20,971 nt of DNA from Pseudomonas sp. (GTDB taxonomy: Bacteria > Pseudomonadota > Gammaproteobacteria > Pseudomonadales > Pseudomonadaceae): contig NZ_JASLAW010000235.1 of assembly GCF_030147005.1 (NCBI RefSeq), positions 1-20,971 on the forward strand. The letters run 5' to 3'. Both the position numbers and the translations under genes were made by a program. How positions within the stretch are numbered: the stretch's first letter is position 1; the number at the start of each line of letters is the position of its first letter. Shown here one piece after another: positions 13,929 to 20,971 of the stretch. The notes under the pieces are model-generated. The model saw only the letters and a list, made by a program, of their open reading frames with translations, was not told the origin of the DNA and searched no databases.

Positions 13929-14450
13929 ATGCGTCGTACGCTGTTTGCCCTGTTACTGCTGGTGGCCGTACCTGCCTGGGCCGAGGAGCAGCCCCACGAT
14001 TTGTCCTGGCAGGAAATGATCCCACCGGATGCGCCACCGGAAGTGCCCAATATGAAACCGCTGCACGACTTGTCGAGCATGGCCGATGCCTTATCCGTGG
14101 AGGCTGCGCCCGCAGCCAAGCAGGACTTGCCCAACGCGCCGGTGGTGCAGAGCCTCGACGGCCGGCACATTCGCCTGCCGGGGTACATCGTGCCGCTGGA
14201 AGTGAGCGAAGAAGGCCGCACCACCGAGTTCCTGCTGGTGCCGTATTTCGGCGCGTGCATTCATGTTCCGCCGCCGCCGTCGAACCAGATCGTGCACGTG
14301 AAAAGCGAAGTCGGCGTGAAACTCGATGAGCTGTACCAGCCGTACTGGATCGAAGGGGCGATGCAGGTCAAGCCTTCATCCAGTGAATTGGCCGATGCCG
14401 GTTACCAGATGGATGCACAGAAAATCTATATGTATGAGCTTGAGGAATAA
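13929..14450 (+). CDS. DUF3299 exported protein (ZrgE/PA4066-like)
   Basis: A 173-residue exported protein. With ATG 13929, preceded by AGGAAGG, the signal peptide is MRRTLFALLLLVAVPAWA. An alternative ATG at 13914 overlaps the permease stop but lacks a ribosome site. The core DUF3299 blocks are HIRLPGYIVPLEVSEEGRTT and then FLLVPYFGACIHVPPPPSNQ, followed by the C-terminal QMDAQKIYMYELEE. The single Cys beside His in GACIHVPPPP is the most conserved-looking site and could bind metal. It is the last gene of the zinc operon and is followed by a terminator-like hairpin. No biochemical function is established to my knowledge. Confidence 0.85.
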   Translation: MRRTLFALLLLVAVPAWAEEQPHDLSWQEMIPPDAPPEVPNMKPLHDLSSMADALSVEAAPAAKQDLPNAPVVQSLDGRHIRLPGYIVPLEVSEEGRTTEFLLVPYFGACIHVPPPPSNQIVHVKSEVGVKLDELYQPYWIEGAMQVKPSSSELADAGYQMDAQKIYMYELEE

Positions 14451-14478
14451 CCAGCGCAAGAACACCGAAGATCAACCG

Positions 14479-14507
14479 GTGGGAGCAAGCCCGCTTCCAC
14501 AGTTTTT
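14479..14507 (+). terminator. Rho-independent-type terminator after the zinc operon
   Basis: GTGGGAGC (14479-14486) pairs with GCTTCCAC (14493-14500) over 8 bp including one G-U, with a six-base loop. It is followed by AG and five T residues (14503-14507). The stem resembles a REP core and may be a REP element recruited as terminator. Confidence 0.6.
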
Positions 14508-14527
14508 GCGGCGTGGTTACCCTTTCA

Positions 14528-14541
14528 TTGAGCTGAGTCAA
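14528..14541 (+). promoter_or_regulatory. Candidate Anr/FNR box upstream of oprG
   Basis: TTGAGCTGAGTCAA matches TTGA-N6-TCAA, the Anr/FNR core. A hexamer TACCAT at 14563-14568 could serve as the -10 element, placing the start of transcription near 14576. That centres the box near -41.5, the usual activating position. oprG of P. aeruginosa is known to respond to Anr and low oxygen. Confidence 0.65.
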
Positions 14542-14562
14542 AAGATCGAGCGGAACGATCTT

Positions 14563-14568
14563 TACCAT
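14563..14568 (+). promoter_or_regulatory. Candidate -10 element of the oprG promoter
   Basis: TACCAT shares four of six bases with TATAAT, including the key first T, second A and last T. The -35 region is replaced by the Anr-like box, as expected of an activator-dependent promoter. Confidence 0.35.
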
Positions 14569-14604
14569 TGGACGTACAACTTTTAACGTCCTTCTGGAGC
14601 TCCC

Positions 14605-15303
14605 ATGAACAAGTCTCTGCTCGGCGCGTCCCTCTTCGCGCTCGCCCTCGTCGCCCCTGTCGCTCACGCTCACCAAGCCGGCGATATTCTGGTTCGCGCC
14701 GGTGCAATCACCGTGAACCCGAAGGCCGACAGCAGCAGCGTCAAGGTTGACCAAGGCCCCTTGGCGGGCGCCAACCTGGGCGGCAAGGCGACCATGAGCA
14801 GCGACACCCAGTTGGGCTTGAACTTCGCTTACATGATCACCGATCACGTCGGTATCGAACTGCTGGCCGCTACGCCGTTCGAGCATGACGTGAAGATCAA
14901 AAACACCGCCCTGGGCGCCGCCAACGGCAAGCTCGGCACGCTGAAACACTTGCCGCCGACCTTGAGCGTCGTGTACTACCCGCTGGACCACAAGTCGGCG
15001 TTCCAACCGTATGTGGGCGCCGGTATCAACTACACCTGGATCTACGACGAGCACGTCGGCAGCCGCGCCGAGCAAGCCGGCTTCAGCAACTTCAAGGCCG
15101 AGAACTCCTGGGGCTGGGCCGCGCAGATCGGCGCCGACTACATGATCAACGACAAATGGATGATCAACGCCCAAGCGCGTTATATCGACATCAGCACCAA
15201 GGCGACCGTGGATAACAATGCCTTGGGCCAGGGCACTCGGGCCAAGGTCAACGTGGATGTCGACCCGATGGTTTACATGGTGGGGATCGGCTACAAGTTC
15301 TAA
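14605..15303 (+). CDS. oprG: Outer membrane protein OprG (OmpW family)
   Basis: A 232-residue protein forming an eight-stranded OmpW-type beta-barrel with a lateral opening for small hydrophobic molecules. The signal peptide is MNKSLLGASLFALALVAPVAHA. The mature start, HQAGDILVRAGAITVNPKAD, is diagnostic. Later blocks are QLGLNFAYMITDHVGIELLA, the strand PPTLSVVYYPLDHKSAFQPY, VGAGINYTWIYDE and GWAAQIGADYMINDKWMINA. The last residue is Phe (YKF), as needed for BAM recognition. It follows the zinc operon, as PA4067 follows PA4066, but has its own Anr-type promoter and a CTGGAG ribosome site. It may be linked to zinc only by neighbourhood. Confidence 0.95.
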   Translation: MNKSLLGASLFALALVAPVAHAHQAGDILVRAGAITVNPKADSSSVKVDQGPLAGANLGGKATMSSDTQLGLNFAYMITDHVGIELLAATPFEHDVKIKNTALGAANGKLGTLKHLPPTLSVVYYPLDHKSAFQPYVGAGINYTWIYDEHVGSRAEQAGFSNFKAENSWGWAAQIGADYMINDKWMINAQARYIDISTKATVDNNALGQGTRAKVNVDVDPMVYMVGIGYKF

Positions 15304-15332
15304 ACGCGGCCCAACACACACGTCACACCCCA

Positions 15333-15452
15333 TGTGGGAGCGGGACTTGTGTAGGCGCCGGCTTGCCTGCGATAGCATCACCTGGGTATCACTGATACGC
15401 CGAGTTGTCTGCATCGCAGGCAAGCCGGCTTCTACACAAGCTCGCTCCCACA
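15333..15452. repeat. Long composite inverted REP element between convergent genes
   Basis: About 40 bases at each end are near-perfect reverse complements: TGTGGGAGCGGG at 15333 against GCTCGCTCCCACA ending 15452, and inside them GCCGGCTTGCCTGCGAT against ATCGCAGGCAAGCCGGC. The arms join two REP motifs seen separately elsewhere in the window (the GTGGGAGCGGG type also forms 20781-20850). It sits between oprG and the RmlD-like gene and is a likely bidirectional transcription end. Confidence 0.88.
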
Positions 15453-15469
15453 TTTGGTTTTGCAGAGTG

Positions 15470-16354
15470 TCAGCTGCGGCGGTAGAACCGGTCGAGCAAT
15501 GCCGGTAGCCCCGCCCGCCACGCCCGTGGCTTGATGCCGAAGGTATGCAGGATTTTCTTGCAGGCCAGCACCGCGTGTTGCGGCTCATCAGACGCATCCG
15601 GCCGCGCCGCGTGGGCCTGGGCTGTCGGCGACTCGATGGCCAGCGGGTGGAGGTTGCGCGCTTCGGTGAGGATCGCCTGGCCCAGCGCCAGCGGTGTGGT
15701 CGCCTCATGGCCGGCGTAATGGTAAGTGCCCCACAGCGGCGCCGCGCAATCGAGTTGCTTGAGCACCGAAATGATCACCCGCGCCGCATCGTCCACCGGC
15801 GTCGGGTTGCCACGGCGGTCGTCCGCCATCAGTAATTCATCCGGCTTTTCGGCCCGGGCCAGGAAGCGCCCGAGCGTGCCGTCTACGCTGTCGTCCAGCA
15901 GCCAGCCAAACCGCAGCAGCACATGTTGCGGGCAGGTGGCGCGTACGCTCTGCTCGATACGCCACAACGCCTGACCGCGCAGGCCCAGGGGCACCGGCTC
16001 GTCTTTTTCGCTGTAGGCGGTGGCGCGGGAACCATCGAACACGCGGTAGCTGGACGGTTGCACCAGGGTAATGCCGTGGTGCTGGCACAGTTCGGCCAGC
16101 CGCTCGATGGCAAACTCCTGGGAAGCCAGGCGGGTTTCGCTGACAGCCTCGGCCTGGAACCAGTCGAAATAATAGGCGAGGTTGATCAAGGCATCGGGAC
16201 GGGTGTCGTCGAGCAATTGGGTGAGGCTTGCGGCATCCCAGCCGTCTTGGGGCGGTTTGGGGGCGAGGAAACCGATGTCTTCCTCTGCACCGAGGCGAAT
16301 CAGCGCCTGCCCGAGGGCATTCCCGCCGCCCAGTAACATAAGGCGCATTCGCAT
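15470..16354 (-). CDS. RmlD-like Rossmann-fold protein lacking the Tyr-Lys catalytic pair
   Basis: A 294-residue cytoplasmic protein of the extended SDR/RmlD_sub_bind family (PA4068 position). The nucleotide-binding GGGNALGQALIRLG lies at 9-22, NLAYYFDWFQAEA in the middle, and SSYRVFDG at 101-108 matches STDYVFDG of dTDP-4-dehydrorhamnose reductase. By alignment from memory to E. coli RfbD, the catalytic Tyr of YGxxK corresponds to Arg126 and the Lys to Leu130 (LRGQAL). The usual proton-transfer pair therefore seems to be missing. C-terminal NPTPVDDAARVI is typical of the family. It stands alone rather than in an rml operon. A binding or regulatory role, or altered chemistry, is plausible. 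The start could also be ATG 16348. Confidence 0.82.
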   Translation of the reverse strand: MRMRLMLLGGGNALGQALIRLGAEEDIGFLAPKPPQDGWDAASLTQLLDDTRPDALINLAYYFDWFQAEAVSETRLASQEFAIERLAELCQHHGITLVQPSSYRVFDGSRATAYSEKDEPVPLGLRGQALWRIEQSVRATCPQHVLLRFGWLLDDSVDGTLGRFLARAEKPDELLMADDRRGNPTPVDDAARVIISVLKQLDCAAPLWGTYHYAGHEATTPLALGQAILTEARNLHPLAIESPTAQAHAARPDASDEPQHAVLACKKILHTFGIKPRAWRAGLPALLDRFYRRS

Positions 16355-16520
16355 AGATGAGCAGGCCCGGTCTGTTTGGAACGATGGTTGTTGTCGGCAG
16401 GCGCGTTAGCCTTGCCGTAGGTTTATTCCAGAATCGTTGCATTTTGCGGGTTTGTAGCGCAACCGTCACGGACAAAGTAGGTGTTTGCAACTTGTTGGAG
16501 CAGGCGGCATCAATCACTAC

Positions 16521-19500
16521 ATGAACCTTCCCGACTCAACAGACAAGGCACTGGACGGCTTCCATCCCGCCGTCAGTACCTGGTTTCGCAGCACGTTCCC
16601 CTCGGTGACCGACGCGCAGGCCCAGGCGTGGCCGCTGATCCGTCAGCGCCGTTCGACGCTCATCGCCGCGCCTACGGGTTCCGGCAAGACCCTGACCGCC
16701 TTTCTCGCGGTGCTGGACGACCTGGTCCATCAGGGCTTGGCCAACGGCGGCCAATTGCCCGATGAAACCCTGGTGGTCTACGTTTCGCCGCTCAAGGCAC
16801 TCTCCAACGATATTCAGATCAACCTGCAAAACCCTTTGGCCGGCATCACCGGGCACCTTGAAAAACTGGGTTTGCCGCCACTGGTGATCCGTACTGCGGT
16901 GCGCACCGGCGATACCCCGCAAAAAGACCGCGCCCAGATGCGCAAGCGTGCGCCGCATATCCTGGTCACCACCCCGGAATCGCTGTATGTGCTGCTCGGC
17001 TCGGACTCAGGCCGACAGATGCTCGCCAGCACGCGCACGGTGATCGTCGATGAAATCCACGCGATTGCCGCCGGCAAGCGTGGCAGTCACCTGGCGTTAA
17101 GCCTGGAGCGCCTGCAAGCCTTGTGCGCCGAGCCACTGACGCGCATCGGCCTGTCGGCCACGCAAAAGCCCATCGACGCGGTCTCGCGCTTTTTGGTCGG
17201 CACCGCGCGCGCCTGCGCCATCGTCGACATCGGCCACGCGCGCCCCCGTGACCTGGATATCGAAGTGCCTGCGGTGCCGCTCTCGGCGGTGATGGCCAAC
17301 GATGTGTGGGCGCTGGTCTATGACCGTCTTGCCGAACTGGCCCGCGAACACCGCACCACGCTGATATTCGTCAACACTCGGCGCCTGGCCGAACGCTTGG
17401 CGCGGCACCTGAGCGAGCGCCTGGGCAAAACGGCGGTGGCCGCCCACCACGGCAGCCTGGCCAAGGAAATGCGCCTGGACGCCGAGCAACGCCTCAAGGC
17501 CGGTGAGCTGCAAGTGCTGATCGCCACCGCGTCCCTGGAGCTGGGGATTGATATCGGCGATGTGGATCTGGTCTGCCAGATCGGCTCGCCCGGCTCGATT
17601 AACGGCTTTCTGCAAAGGGTCGGCCGCTCCGGGCACCAGGTCGGCGGCACCCCCAAGGGTCGCCTGTTTGCCACGACCCGCGACGACTTGATCGAATGCG
17701 CCGCCCTCCTCGACTGCGTGCGCCGTGGCGAGCTCGACACCCTGCACATTCCAGTGGCGCCGCTGGACGTGCTGGCTCAGCAGATCATCGCCGAGGTCAG
17801 CGCCCGCGAATGGTCGGAAGCGGCCCTGCTGGCGCTTATCCGCCGCGCCGCGCCGTATGCCGAATTGGATGAACGCCACTACCAGGCGCTGTTGCACATG
17901 CTTGCCGACGGCTACAACGGGCGTCAGGGCATCCGCAGCGCTTACCTGCACCGTGACGCCGTGACGCACACCCTGCGCGGCCGCCGTGGCGCCCGGCTCA
18001 CGGCCGTGACCAGCGGCGGCACCATTCCCGACAACGCCGACTACAGCGTACTGCTCGAGCCCCAGAGCCTGAACATCGGCAGCGTCAACGAAGACTTCGC
18101 CGTGGAGAGCATCGCCGGCGATATTTTCCAGCTTGGCAATACGTCCTACCGCATCCTGCGGGTAGAAGCCGGCAAGGTACGGGTGGAGGACGCCCACGGG
18201 CAGCCACCGACCATTCCATTCTGGCTGGGTGAGGCGCCGGGGCGCAGCAACGAGTTATCGGCGGCGGTGGCCCGTTTGCAGGGGCATCTGGATCATCTGC
18301 TCAGCGCCAGCCCCGGCGACCTGCTGCCGGCCCAGGCATGGCTCACCGATACGCTCGGCCTGAACCGCGCCAGCGCCGAGCAACTGCTCGATTACCTGGC
18401 CCGCACCCGCCTGGCCCTCAGCGCCTTGCCGTCCCAGGACACATTGATCATGGAGCGCTTTTTCGATGCCTCCGGCGGCACCCAGTTGATCATCCACACG
18501 CCCTTTGGCAGCCGCATCAACCGCGCCTGGGGCCTGGCCCTGCGCAAGCGCTTTTGCCGCACCTTCAACTTCGAGCTGCAAGCGGCGGCCAGCGAAAATG
18601 CGATCGTGCTGTCGCTGTCCACCAGCCACAGCTTCGCGCTGGATGAAGTGTGGCGTTACCTCAACAGCAACAGCGCCGAACACTTGCTGATCCAGGCCGT
18701 GCTGGATGCGCCGCTGTTCGGCGTGCGCTGGCGCTGGAACGCCGGCGTGGCACTGGCATTGCCGCGTTACACCGGCGGGCGCAAGGTGGCGCCGCAGATC
18801 CAGCGTATGAAAAGCGAAGACCTGATCGCCAGCGTGTTTCCCGACCAGATTGCCTGCCTGGAAAACCTCGCCGGCGAACGCGAAGTGCCTGACCACCCAC
18901 TGGTGGAACAAACCCTCGATGATTGCCTGCACGAAGCCATGGACAGCGACGGCTGGCTGGCCCTGCTGCGGCGCATGGAAGCGGGCGACGTTCGCATGGT
19001 CAGCCGCGACCTGCCCGCGCCCTCGCCGATGGCCGCCGAGATTCTCAGCGCGCGCCCCTACACCTTTCTTGATGACGCGCCGCTGGAAGAGCGCCGCACC
19101 CAGGCCGTGATCAACCGCCGCTGGAGCGACCCGCAGAGTACCGACGACCTCGGCGCGCTGGATGCCGAAGCGATCGCCGGGGTACGCGAGGAGGCCTGGC
19201 CCGCGCCCCAGGGGCCGGATGAAATGCACGAAGCGCTGATGAGCCTGGCCTGTATTGCAGAGCAGGAGGTCACGCCGCAATGGGCCGAATGGTTGCAGGC
19301 GCTGAACAGGGCCGGACGCGCTTATCCGTTGCCCAACGGCTTATGGGTGGCCGTGGAACGCTTGAGCTGCCTGCAGGCGATCCATCCTCACAGCTTGCCG
19401 CTGCTGCCCGGCTTCGATGAGCCGTGGACATTCGATGAGGCCCTGGTGGAAGTACTGCGCGCACGCCTGGGCGGTTTCGGCCCGTTGACGCTGCCCGAGA

Positions 19501-20768
19501 TTGCCGCGCCCCTGGCATTGCCCCACGCCACCGTTGCCCAAGCGCTGGCGCGGCTGGAGCAGGAGGGCTATGTGCTGCGCGGGCACTTCAGCCCAGGCAT
19601 CGATGATGAGCAATGGTGCGAACGGCATCTGCTGGCGCGTATTCACCGCTACACGGTCAAGCGCCTGCGTCGGGAAATCGAACCGGTGGCGCTGCAGGAT
19701 TTCATGCGTTTTCTGTTCGACTGGCAGCATCTGTCCGACAGCACGCGCGGCCAGGGCAGCGCGGTGTTGCCGCAAATCGTCGGCCAGTTCGAAGGCTACG
19801 CCGCCGCCACCTCGGCCTGGGACAGTGACCTGCTCAGCGCACGTATCAAGGACTACTCGCCGACCTGGCTCGACGACCTGTGCCGCAGCGGCAAGCTGGT
19901 GTGGACGCGCCTGAGCCACAAGGCCAGCGCCATCGCCCTGCGCAGCACGCCGATCGTGCTGTTGCCGCGCAGCCAGGTGCCGTTGTGGAGCGGGCTGACC
20001 GAGCAGACGGACAGCACGACGCTGTCGCCCAAGGCGCAAAAAGTCCACTTGGCCCTGCGCGAACAGGGCGCATTGTTTTTCGATGAGCTGGTGCACGAAG
20101 CCCATCTGTTGCGCAGCGAGCTGGAAACCGCGTTGCAGGAGTTAGTCGGTGCAGGGCTGGTCAATGCCGACAGCTTCGCCGGGCTGCGCGCCCTCACCAC
20201 CCCCGCCAGCAAGCGCCAGGCGCGCAGCAGCCGGCGTGGCCGGGGCGCCTTTATCGGCGGCATGGACGATGCCGGGCGCTGGGCATTGATTCGGCGCGCG
20301 CCAGCCGAGCCCGGTGCGCATTCGGCAGAGACGCTGGAGCATGTGGCGATGACCCTGCTGCGCCGCTACGGCGTGGTGTTCTGGCGCTTGCTGGAGCGCG
20401 AGGCGGAGTGGTTACCGAGTTGGCGGGAATTGCTGCGCACCTACCACCGCCTGGAAGCACGGGGCGAGATTCGCGGCGGGCGGTTCGTCAGTGGCTTGGC
20501 AGGCGAGCAGTTCGCGTTGCCGGAGGCCATCCCATTGCTGCGTGAAGTGCGGCGCCGGCCCCACGACGCAAGCTTGATCGCGGTATGCGGAGCCGACCCG
20601 CTGAACCTCGTCGGCACGCTGTTGCCGGGCGCCAAGGTACCGGCGGTAAGCGGGAATCGGATCGTGTACCGCGATGGAGTGCCGGCGGCGGTGATGGTTG
20701 GCGGTAAGCAGCAGGTATTGCTGGACATGGATCAGCAGGCGATTCAGGAGAAGTTGATCAGGCGTTGA
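16521..20768 (+). CDS. lhr: Large helicase-related protein Lhr (full length)
   Basis: A 1415-residue superfamily 2 DNA helicase acting in DNA repair, translocating 3' to 5'. The helicase core is intact: motif I PTGSGKT (51-57), Ia YVSPLKAL, motif II DEIH (177-180), motif III SAT (212-214), motif VI QRVGRSGHQVGG. Winged-helix and Lhr-specific core domains follow to about residue 870. The long C-terminal half carries DAGRWALIRR, the block beginning GRFVSGLAGEQFALPEAIPL, and ADPLNLVGTLLPGAKVPAVS near the end. This is the Lhr-CTD, reported as a uracil-DNA glycosylase in E. coli Lhr (1538 residues). ATG 16521 is chosen. A TTG at 16485 would add 12 atypical residues, but neither has a strong ribosome site. 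No nuclease or ligase partner genes adjoin it. Confidence 0.93.
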   Translation: MNLPDSTDKALDGFHPAVSTWFRSTFPSVTDAQAQAWPLIRQRRSTLIAAPTGSGKTLTAFLAVLDDLVHQGLANGGQLPDETLVVYVSPLKALSNDIQINLQNPLAGITGHLEKLGLPPLVIRTAVRTGDTPQKDRAQMRKRAPHILVTTPESLYVLLGSDSGRQMLASTRTVIVDEIHAIAAGKRGSHLALSLERLQALCAEPLTRIGLSATQKPIDAVSRFLVGTARACAIVDIGHARPRDLDIEVPAVPLSAVMANDVWALVYDRLAELAREHRTTLIFVNTRRLAERLARHLSERLGKTAVAAHHGSLAKEMRLDAEQRLKAGELQVLIATASLELGIDIGDVDLVCQIGSPGSINGFLQRVGRSGHQVGGTPKGRLFATTRDDLIECAALLDCVRRGELDTLHIPVAPLDVLAQQIIAEVSAREWSEAALLALIRRAAPYAELDERHYQALLHMLADGYNGRQGIRSAYLHRDAVTHTLRGRRGARLTAVTSGGTIPDNADYSVLLEPQSLNIGSVNEDFAVESIAGDIFQLGNTSYRILRVEAGKVRVEDAHGQPPTIPFWLGEAPGRSNELSAAVARLQGHLDHLLSASPGDLLPAQAWLTDTLGLNRASAEQLLDYLARTRLALSALPSQDTLIMERFFDASGGTQLIIHTPFGSRINRAWGLALRKRFCRTFNFELQAAASENAIVLSLSTSHSFALDEVWRYLNSNSAEHLLIQAVLDAPLFGVRWRWNAGVALALPRYTGGRKVAPQIQRMKSEDLIASVFPDQIACLENLAGEREVPDHPLVEQTLDDCLHEAMDSDGWLALLRRMEAGDVRMVSRDLPAPSPMAAEILSARPYTFLDDAPLEERRTQAVINRRWSDPQSTDDLGALDAEAIAGVREEAWPAPQGPDEMHEALMSLACIAEQEVTPQWAEWLQALNRAGRAYPLPNGLWVAVERLSCLQAIHPHSLPLLPGFDEPWTFDEALVEVLRARLGGFGPLTLPEIAAPLALPHATVAQALARLEQEGYVLRGHFSPGIDDEQWCERHLLARIHRYTVKRLRREIEPVALQDFMRFLFDWQHLSDSTRGQGSAVLPQIVGQFEGYAAATSAWDSDLLSARIKDYSPTWLDDLCRSGKLVWTRLSHKASAIALRSTPIVLLPRSQVPLWSGLTEQTDSTTLSPKAQKVHLALREQGALFFDELVHEAHLLRSELETALQELVGAGLVNADSFAGLRALTTPASKRQARSSRRGRGAFIGGMDDAGRWALIRRAPAEPGAHSAETLEHVAMTLLRRYGVVFWRLLEREAEWLPSWRELLRTYHRLEARGEIRGGRFVSGLAGEQFALPEAIPLLREVRRRPHDASLIAVCGADPLNLVGTLLPGAKVPAVSGNRIVYRDGVPAAVMVGGKQQVLLDMDQQAIQEKLIRR

Positions 20769-20780
20769 GGCCCCTTCGCA

Positions 20781-20850
20781 GGCAAGCCCGCTCCCACACG
20801 CGCACTGTATTTCAAGGATGTACGCGGTCAACTGTGGGAGCGGGCTTGCC
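20781..20850. repeat. REPIN-like inverted REP pair after lhr
   Basis: GGCAAGCCCGCTCCCACA (20781-20798) is the exact reverse complement of 20833-20850, an 18-bp perfect inverted repeat around a 34-base spacer. It starts 12 bases past the lhr stop and may protect or end its transcript. Its right end overlaps the start of the 123-bp repeat by three bases. Confidence 0.9.
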
Positions 20851-20970
20851 CTAATGCCGGTCAGTTAAGCGCTAAAGCAGAAAAACCTGCGACCTGTGGC
20901 GAGGGAGCTTGCTCCCGTTGGGGCGCGAAGCGGCCCCAAAAATGGGACTGCTACGCAGTCCAGCGGGAGC
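20848..20970 (-). repeat. 123-bp end repeat, right copy (inverted relative to 13-135)
   Basis: This copy is identical to the reverse complement of 13-135 over all 123 positions. It begins GCCCTAATGCCGGTCAGTTA and holds the same two hairpins. Together with the overlapping REP pair it fills the space after lhr. It reaches the window edge, so the full element may be longer. Confidence 0.9.
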
Positions 20971-20971
20971 A

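Noticed and set aside
14368..15708. Minus-strand open frame of 446 codons across oprG
   Set aside because: It crosses the oprG gene, its promoter and the composite REP element and overlaps the RmlD-like gene in another frame. It is a shadow frame.
17097..18197. Minus-strand open frame of 366 codons inside lhr (also 18255-19280)
   Set aside because: It lies wholly within the helicase gene, whose motifs run without interruption. The translated sequence has no family features.
13..20970. The whole block as a composite transposon bounded by terminal inverted repeats
   Set aside because: The contents are core genes in conserved order, with no transposase and no visible target duplication. The repeats look like dispersed intergenic elements.
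1..20971. CRISPR array, tRNA, rRNA or prophage genes
   Set aside because: No regularly spaced direct repeats, tRNA-like cloverleaf or rRNA sequence was seen. Repeats present are inverted REP-type pairs, not arrays.

Overview
The window looks like chromosomal DNA from a Pseudomonas of the fluorescens group. It is GC-rich, carries Pseudomonas-type REP/REPIN palindromes between genes, and its gene order follows the P. aeruginosa PAO1 segment from ribA (PA4047) through thiL-nusB-rib-nrdR, cnoX, the zinc-responsive PA4063-PA4066 cluster and oprG (PA4067) to PA4068. Synteny and family assignments are from memory and reading; no database search was run.

Layout: (1) 1-135 is a repeat whose 123-bp core (13-135) is present in perfect inverted form at 20848-20970. 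(2) 154-1969, minus strand: ribA, a four-helix membrane protein and a BtuF-like B12-binding protein, joined by 4-base overlaps. (3) 2098-2819, minus: a periplasmic solute-binding-protein gene broken by a frameshift. (4) 2875-8326, minus: nrdR-ribD-ribE-ribBA-ribH-nusB-thiL, the riboflavin supply operon, with genes touching or overlapping at most junctions. With ribA it covers all dedicated riboflavin steps except the phosphatase. (5) 8467-9572, plus: a YbaY-type lipoprotein and a class I methyltransferase. (6) 9595-9802: a decayed 3' remnant of what looks like an Abi_2 (AbiD/AbiF) abortive-infection gene, in two frames. (7) 9877-10749: cnoX, followed by a REPIN that also supplies the stop codon of a convergent hypothetical gene (10852-11196). 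(8) 11328-14450: a four-gene operon (His-rich periplasmic DUF2796 protein, ABC ATPase, FtsX-like permease, DUF3299 protein) behind a Zur-like palindrome, probably a zinc acquisition system related to Zrg/PA4063-4066. (9) 14605-15303: oprG/ompW with an Anr/FNR-like box. (10) 15470-16354, minus: an RmlD-like Rossmann protein lacking the usual Tyr-Lys catalytic pair. (11) 16521-20768: a full-length Lhr helicase. (12) 20781-20970: an inverted REP pair and the second copy of the end repeat.

Most of the window is conserved core genome. The less ordinary parts are the matched inverted end repeats, the Abi_2 fossil, the broken binding-protein gene, the zinc operon with its two flanking regulatory sites, the apparently pseudoenzymatic RmlD homologue, and the repeat elements that abut or enter coding sequence. 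Both ends lie in the same repeat, so the window may be a complete draft contig that stopped at a repeat.
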